This document shows, in pieces, positions 23,561 through 25,753 of a stretch of DNA of 25,753 nucleotides (the stretch's first letter is position 1; every line of letters begins with the position of its first letter). Origin of the DNA: Spartobacteria bacterium UBA6821 (GTDB taxonomy: Bacteria; Verrucomicrobiota; Verrucomicrobiia; Chthoniobacterales; UBA6821). Both the position numbers and the translations under genes were made by a program. The stretch lies in assembly GCA_002452515.1 (NCBI GenBank), contig DKEN01000039.1:1-25753 (forward strand), read 5' to 3'. The notes under the pieces are model-generated. The model was not told where the DNA came from and ran no database searches. It worked only from the letters and a program-made list of their open reading frames with translations.

Positions 23561-24439
23561 TTAGCTGACGAATTCGAGTTTATCGAGCCGCGGCACCAAC
23601 CCCTGATCTGCCGCACGTCCCAGGAATTCCCGGATCGCAGCGCGACCGCTCTCGCCGTAATCAAGCGTGTAGTCGTTCACATACATTCCGATGAATTCGT
23701 CAGCCAGTGGCACTTCCATGCCCCGTGCGTGAGCCATGCTGTGGTCAACGGCGGCTTTCCGATGTGCAAGGCCATAAGCAATGCTCTCTTTCATGATCGT
23801 ATTGATCTCGGTGCGCTGCTCGGGGCTGAAATCCTTACGGATCACATTTCCGCCCAGAGGGAGAGGCAATCCCGTCTCTCCCTTGAACCATTCGCCCATG
23901 TCGGCCACCTTCTCAAAACCTTCGTTCGCATAGGTAAGCTGTCCCTCATGGATAATGAGTCCGACATCGACACTCCCGGAACGGACTGCATCAAAGATCT
24001 CATCAAAAGGAACCACGGCATGGTTGAACTCCTTCCCCAGGAAAAGCTGGGCGCTCAAAAAGGCACTCGTCATGAGGCCAGGAACCGCAATCTTCTTTGT
24101 TCGAAGCCAGGCCTTCTTCTCCTCAAGCGTAGCGTCGGCAGCGGGCCCCTGACCTTTCAACACCACAAACATCGGCCCGTAACCATCCCCCATGCTGGCT
24201 CCGCAGGGAAGCAAGGCATACTGATCGAGCAGATGCGCGTAAGCGTGGATCGAAACAGCCGAGAGATGAAGTTCTCCGCGCAAGGCCCGCTCGTTGAGTG
24301 TCTGGATATCCTGAAGACTGTGCTCAAAGCGATACCCCATGAGGTCGATTTTTTCGGCGGCCATAGCGTAGAACATGAAGGCGTCATCGGGATCGGGTGA
24401 GTGGCCGAGCAGCAGTGTGGTATCGGGAGCGTGGGACAT
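23561..24439 (-). CDS. mqnD: MqnD-type 1,4-dihydroxy-6-naphthoate synthase
   Basis: A 292-residue enzyme of the periplasmic-binding-protein fold, expected to act in the cytoplasm in the futalosine route to menaquinone, converting cyclic dehypoxanthine futalosine. Patterns visible: LLLGHSPDPDDAFMFYAM at 8-25, VSIHAYAHL, ASMGDGYGPMFV, KIAVPGLMTSAFLSAQLF, IIHEGQLTYANEGF and GLPLPLGGNVIRKD. The MqnA paralogue is similar in fold, but the HEGQLTYA and PLPLGG segments fit MqnD. Other mqn genes are outside the window. Separated from pyrD by the repeat at 24454. Confidence 0.8.
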   Translation of the reverse strand: MSHAPDTTLLLGHSPDPDDAFMFYAMAAEKIDLMGYRFEHSLQDIQTLNERALRGELHLSAVSIHAYAHLLDQYALLPCGASMGDGYGPMFVVLKGQGPAADATLEEKKAWLRTKKIAVPGLMTSAFLSAQLFLGKEFNHAVVPFDEIFDAVRSGSVDVGLIIHEGQLTYANEGFEKVADMGEWFKGETGLPLPLGGNVIRKDFSPEQRTEINTIMKESIAYGLAHRKAAVDHSMAHARGMEVPLADEFIGMYVNDYTLDYGESGRAAIREFLGRAADQGLVPRLDKLEFVS

Positions 24440-24453
24440 AAAAGGGGAAGAAT

Positions 24454-24479
24454 GAAACTTGAAACCTGAAACTTGAAGG
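24454..24479. repeat. GAAACTTGAAAC repeat
   Basis: Two near-identical units: GAAACTTGAAACCT then GAAACTTGAAGG, between the mqnD start and pyrD stop (44-base gap). Same core as both arms of the repeat at 17441-17575. Confidence 0.6.
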
Positions 24480-24483
24480 TTAT

Positions 24484-25503
24484 TTAACGATCCTGCGGTT
24501 TTTCTTGGGCAAGCTTACGCAAAAGCGCCGGCCCTTGGTAGATGAACGCGGTGTAGACCTGCAGAAGATCGGCACCGGCAGTAAAACGCTCGCCAGCCGA
24601 CTCCGCATCACTCACCCCACCACAAGCGATGACAGGTAGGGCTGTCTGCCTCCGGATGATCTCCAGCGCGCTCAGTGAACGAGCACGCAACGGAGCGCCA
24701 CTAAGCCCTCCGGTCTGATCCAACTTTGGAGGAATGCAGGAATGATCGAGAGTCGTGTTGGTGGCGATCAGGCCGGTCAACTGCTCGGCCTCCGCAAGCT
24801 GGACGATGGCAACCAAATCCTCCTCCGCGAGATCGGGTGCTACTTTGACGAAGAGAGGCCTCCGAGGCGTTCCCTCCCAGTCACGCAGCGTGCGGATGAT
24901 GCGCCCCAAGGCTTCCGTGGATTGAAGGTCGCGAAGTCCGGGTGTATTCGGAGAACTGACATTGATCACAAAATAATCACCGAGCCCGTGCAGACGCTTG
25001 AAGGAGGCAAGGTAGTCGCCAGCAGCCTCCGCCGCTGGAATTACCTTGGACTTACCGATGTTCAGACCGACTGGGATGCGCGGCCAGCGGCCCGAAGTAT
25101 GCAGTCCCTCCAATCGGGTGGCGACAGCCTCGACACCTTCATTGTTAAAACCAAGGCGATTGATGAGTGCCTGCTTGTCGGGATAGCGGAAAAGGCGCGG
25201 TTTGGGGTTGCCCGGCTGAGCAAGCGCTGTGATCGTGCCGACCTCGATGAAGCCGAAACCGAGGGCCTCCCAGGCCTGAAGCGCCACCCCGTTCTTATCC
25301 ATCCCGGCAGCCAGTCCTACCGGATTGGGAAATTCGATCCCAGCCACGTTACGTGGCGCATGCGTCACAGTCGTTCCGGCCATCAGACGGATCAGCGAGG
25401 GCATCCTTGATCCTGCCTCCAAGGCACTCATGACCAGTTCGTGAGCCTCTTCTGCATCAAGAGAAAAGAAAAGTGGGCGAAGCAGTCGCGTATAAACGTC
25501 CAT
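24484..25503 (-). CDS. pyrD: Dihydroorotate dehydrogenase (quinone), class 2
   Basis: A 339-residue FMN enzyme of pyrimidine synthesis that oxidises dihydroorotate to orotate and passes electrons to the membrane quinone pool. The N-terminal helical extension (YTRLLRPLFFSLDAEEAHEL) marks the membrane-associated class 2. FMN and substrate motifs follow: NPVGLAAGMDKNG (60-72), NRLGFNNEG, NVSSPNTPGLR (181-191, with the catalytic Ser), ATNTT and the phosphate-binding VIACGGVSDAESAGE. All hallmark residues are present. The menaquinone gene mqnD lies just downstream. Confidence 0.96.
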   Translation of the reverse strand: MDVYTRLLRPLFFSLDAEEAHELVMSALEAGSRMPSLIRLMAGTTVTHAPRNVAGIEFPNPVGLAAGMDKNGVALQAWEALGFGFIEVGTITALAQPGNPKPRLFRYPDKQALINRLGFNNEGVEAVATRLEGLHTSGRWPRIPVGLNIGKSKVIPAAEAAGDYLASFKRLHGLGDYFVINVSSPNTPGLRDLQSTEALGRIIRTLRDWEGTPRRPLFVKVAPDLAEEDLVAIVQLAEAEQLTGLIATNTTLDHSCIPPKLDQTGGLSGAPLRARSLSALEIIRRQTALPVIACGGVSDAESAGERFTAGADLLQVYTAFIYQGPALLRKLAQEKPQDR

Positions 25504-25522
25504 CGGGGATAGATTAATATGG

Positions 25523-25610
25523 AACTCAGGGACTCAGGAAGAAGAGAGAGTGGAACCCTTAAAAAAAGCCTATCTACCATCTCCTAGCTTCCAACTTCCA
25601 GTTCCCGCCT
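25523..25610. repeat. Imperfect inverted intergenic repeat
   Basis: GGAACTCAGGGACTCAGG at the left is loosely complementary to CTTCCAACTTCCAGTTCC (about 25588-25605). It fills the gap between pyrD and mnmE. More degenerate than the copies at 17441 and 24454. Confidence 0.35.
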
Positions 25611-25753
25611 TCATTTCCCAATACAGAAGCTGCTGAAGATTTTTCCGAGTATTTCCTCCGTTCCCGCCTCACCGACCACTTCACCCACCGCAGAGAGCGA
25701 AGCCCTCAATTCAACCGCAATGAGTTCGGGAGATTCACCGGCATCAAGCATCG
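25611..25753 (-). CDS. mnmE: tRNA modification GTPase MnmE, C-terminal end (runs off window)
   Basis: The last 46 residues of MnmE (TrmE), which with MnmG installs the cmnm5 group on wobble uridine. The fragment ends EEILGKIFSSFCIGK, the conserved C-terminus with the CxGK motif, preceded by the helix pattern ELIAVELRASLSAVGEVVGE. The G domain and N-terminal domain lie beyond the right edge. Confidence 0.93.
   Translation of the reverse strand, partial: MLDAGESPELIAVELRASLSAVGEVVGEAGTEEILGKIFSSFCIGK

Noticed and set aside
23729..24400. A 223-residue open frame on the plus strand
   Set aside because: Antisense to mqnD, which has clear family motifs.
24742..25410. A 222-residue open frame on the plus strand
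   Set aside because: Antisense to pyrD, whose catalytic motifs are complete.

Overview
The window comes from a Gram-negative bacterium, most likely a member of the Verrucomicrobiota. That placement is inferred from gene content and from the style of the intergenic repeats; no rRNA or phylogenetic marker was tested. Supporting traits are outer-membrane functions (Lnt, an Mla-type lipid transporter, many small lipoproteins), a futalosine-type menaquinone gene (MqnD), a quinone-linked dihydroorotate dehydrogenase, a stand-alone long-form rpsN, and purine-rich, roughly 7-8 bp periodic intergenic repeats. No CRISPR array, rRNA, transposase or phage gene was found.

Layout. 1-1653 (minus): end of an envelope operon in which a secreted SecD-head-like protein, a membrane-anchored barrel protein and the lipoprotein N-acyltransferase Lnt (cut by the window edge) are tightly coupled. 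1768-6527: a BsuPI-like lipoprotein, an SRPBCC protein, acpP with its terminator, a two-TM potassium channel with a TrkA-type domain, and a UbiB/ABC1 kinase-like protein. 6578-15826: a dense island of envelope and general-stress genes (details below). 15919-19472: a small unknown protein, tRNA-Phe(GAA), thiD, a YugP-like zinc protease and an M24 aminopeptidase. 19593-21457: rpsN and a CorC/CNNM transporter. 21559-23507: two toxin-antitoxin pairs (VapBC, ParDE) flanking a membrane protein and a decayed ORF. 23561-25753: mqnD, pyrD and the 3' end of mnmE.

The most interesting part is the island. It carries CsbD, entericidin, an lmo0937-type peptide, DUF883 and DUF2934 proteins, MlaE-MlaF-MlaD, an L,D-transpeptidase with a duplicated domain, a peptidoglycan-binding secreted protein, several small lipoproteins, and a soluble histidine kinase/LuxR-type response regulator pair. 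Reading upstream regions by eye, I find one short oriented dyad, in gene orientation TAGGG-(4 or 5 nt)-ACCCCAT, in front of six of the transcription units, plus a weaker seventh copy. It lies about 28-46 nt from the proposed start codon in most cases. This looks like one local regulon with a shared control site, possibly read by the island's own response regulator or by an alternative sigma factor. The sites are visible in the sequence; the regulator assignment is inference.
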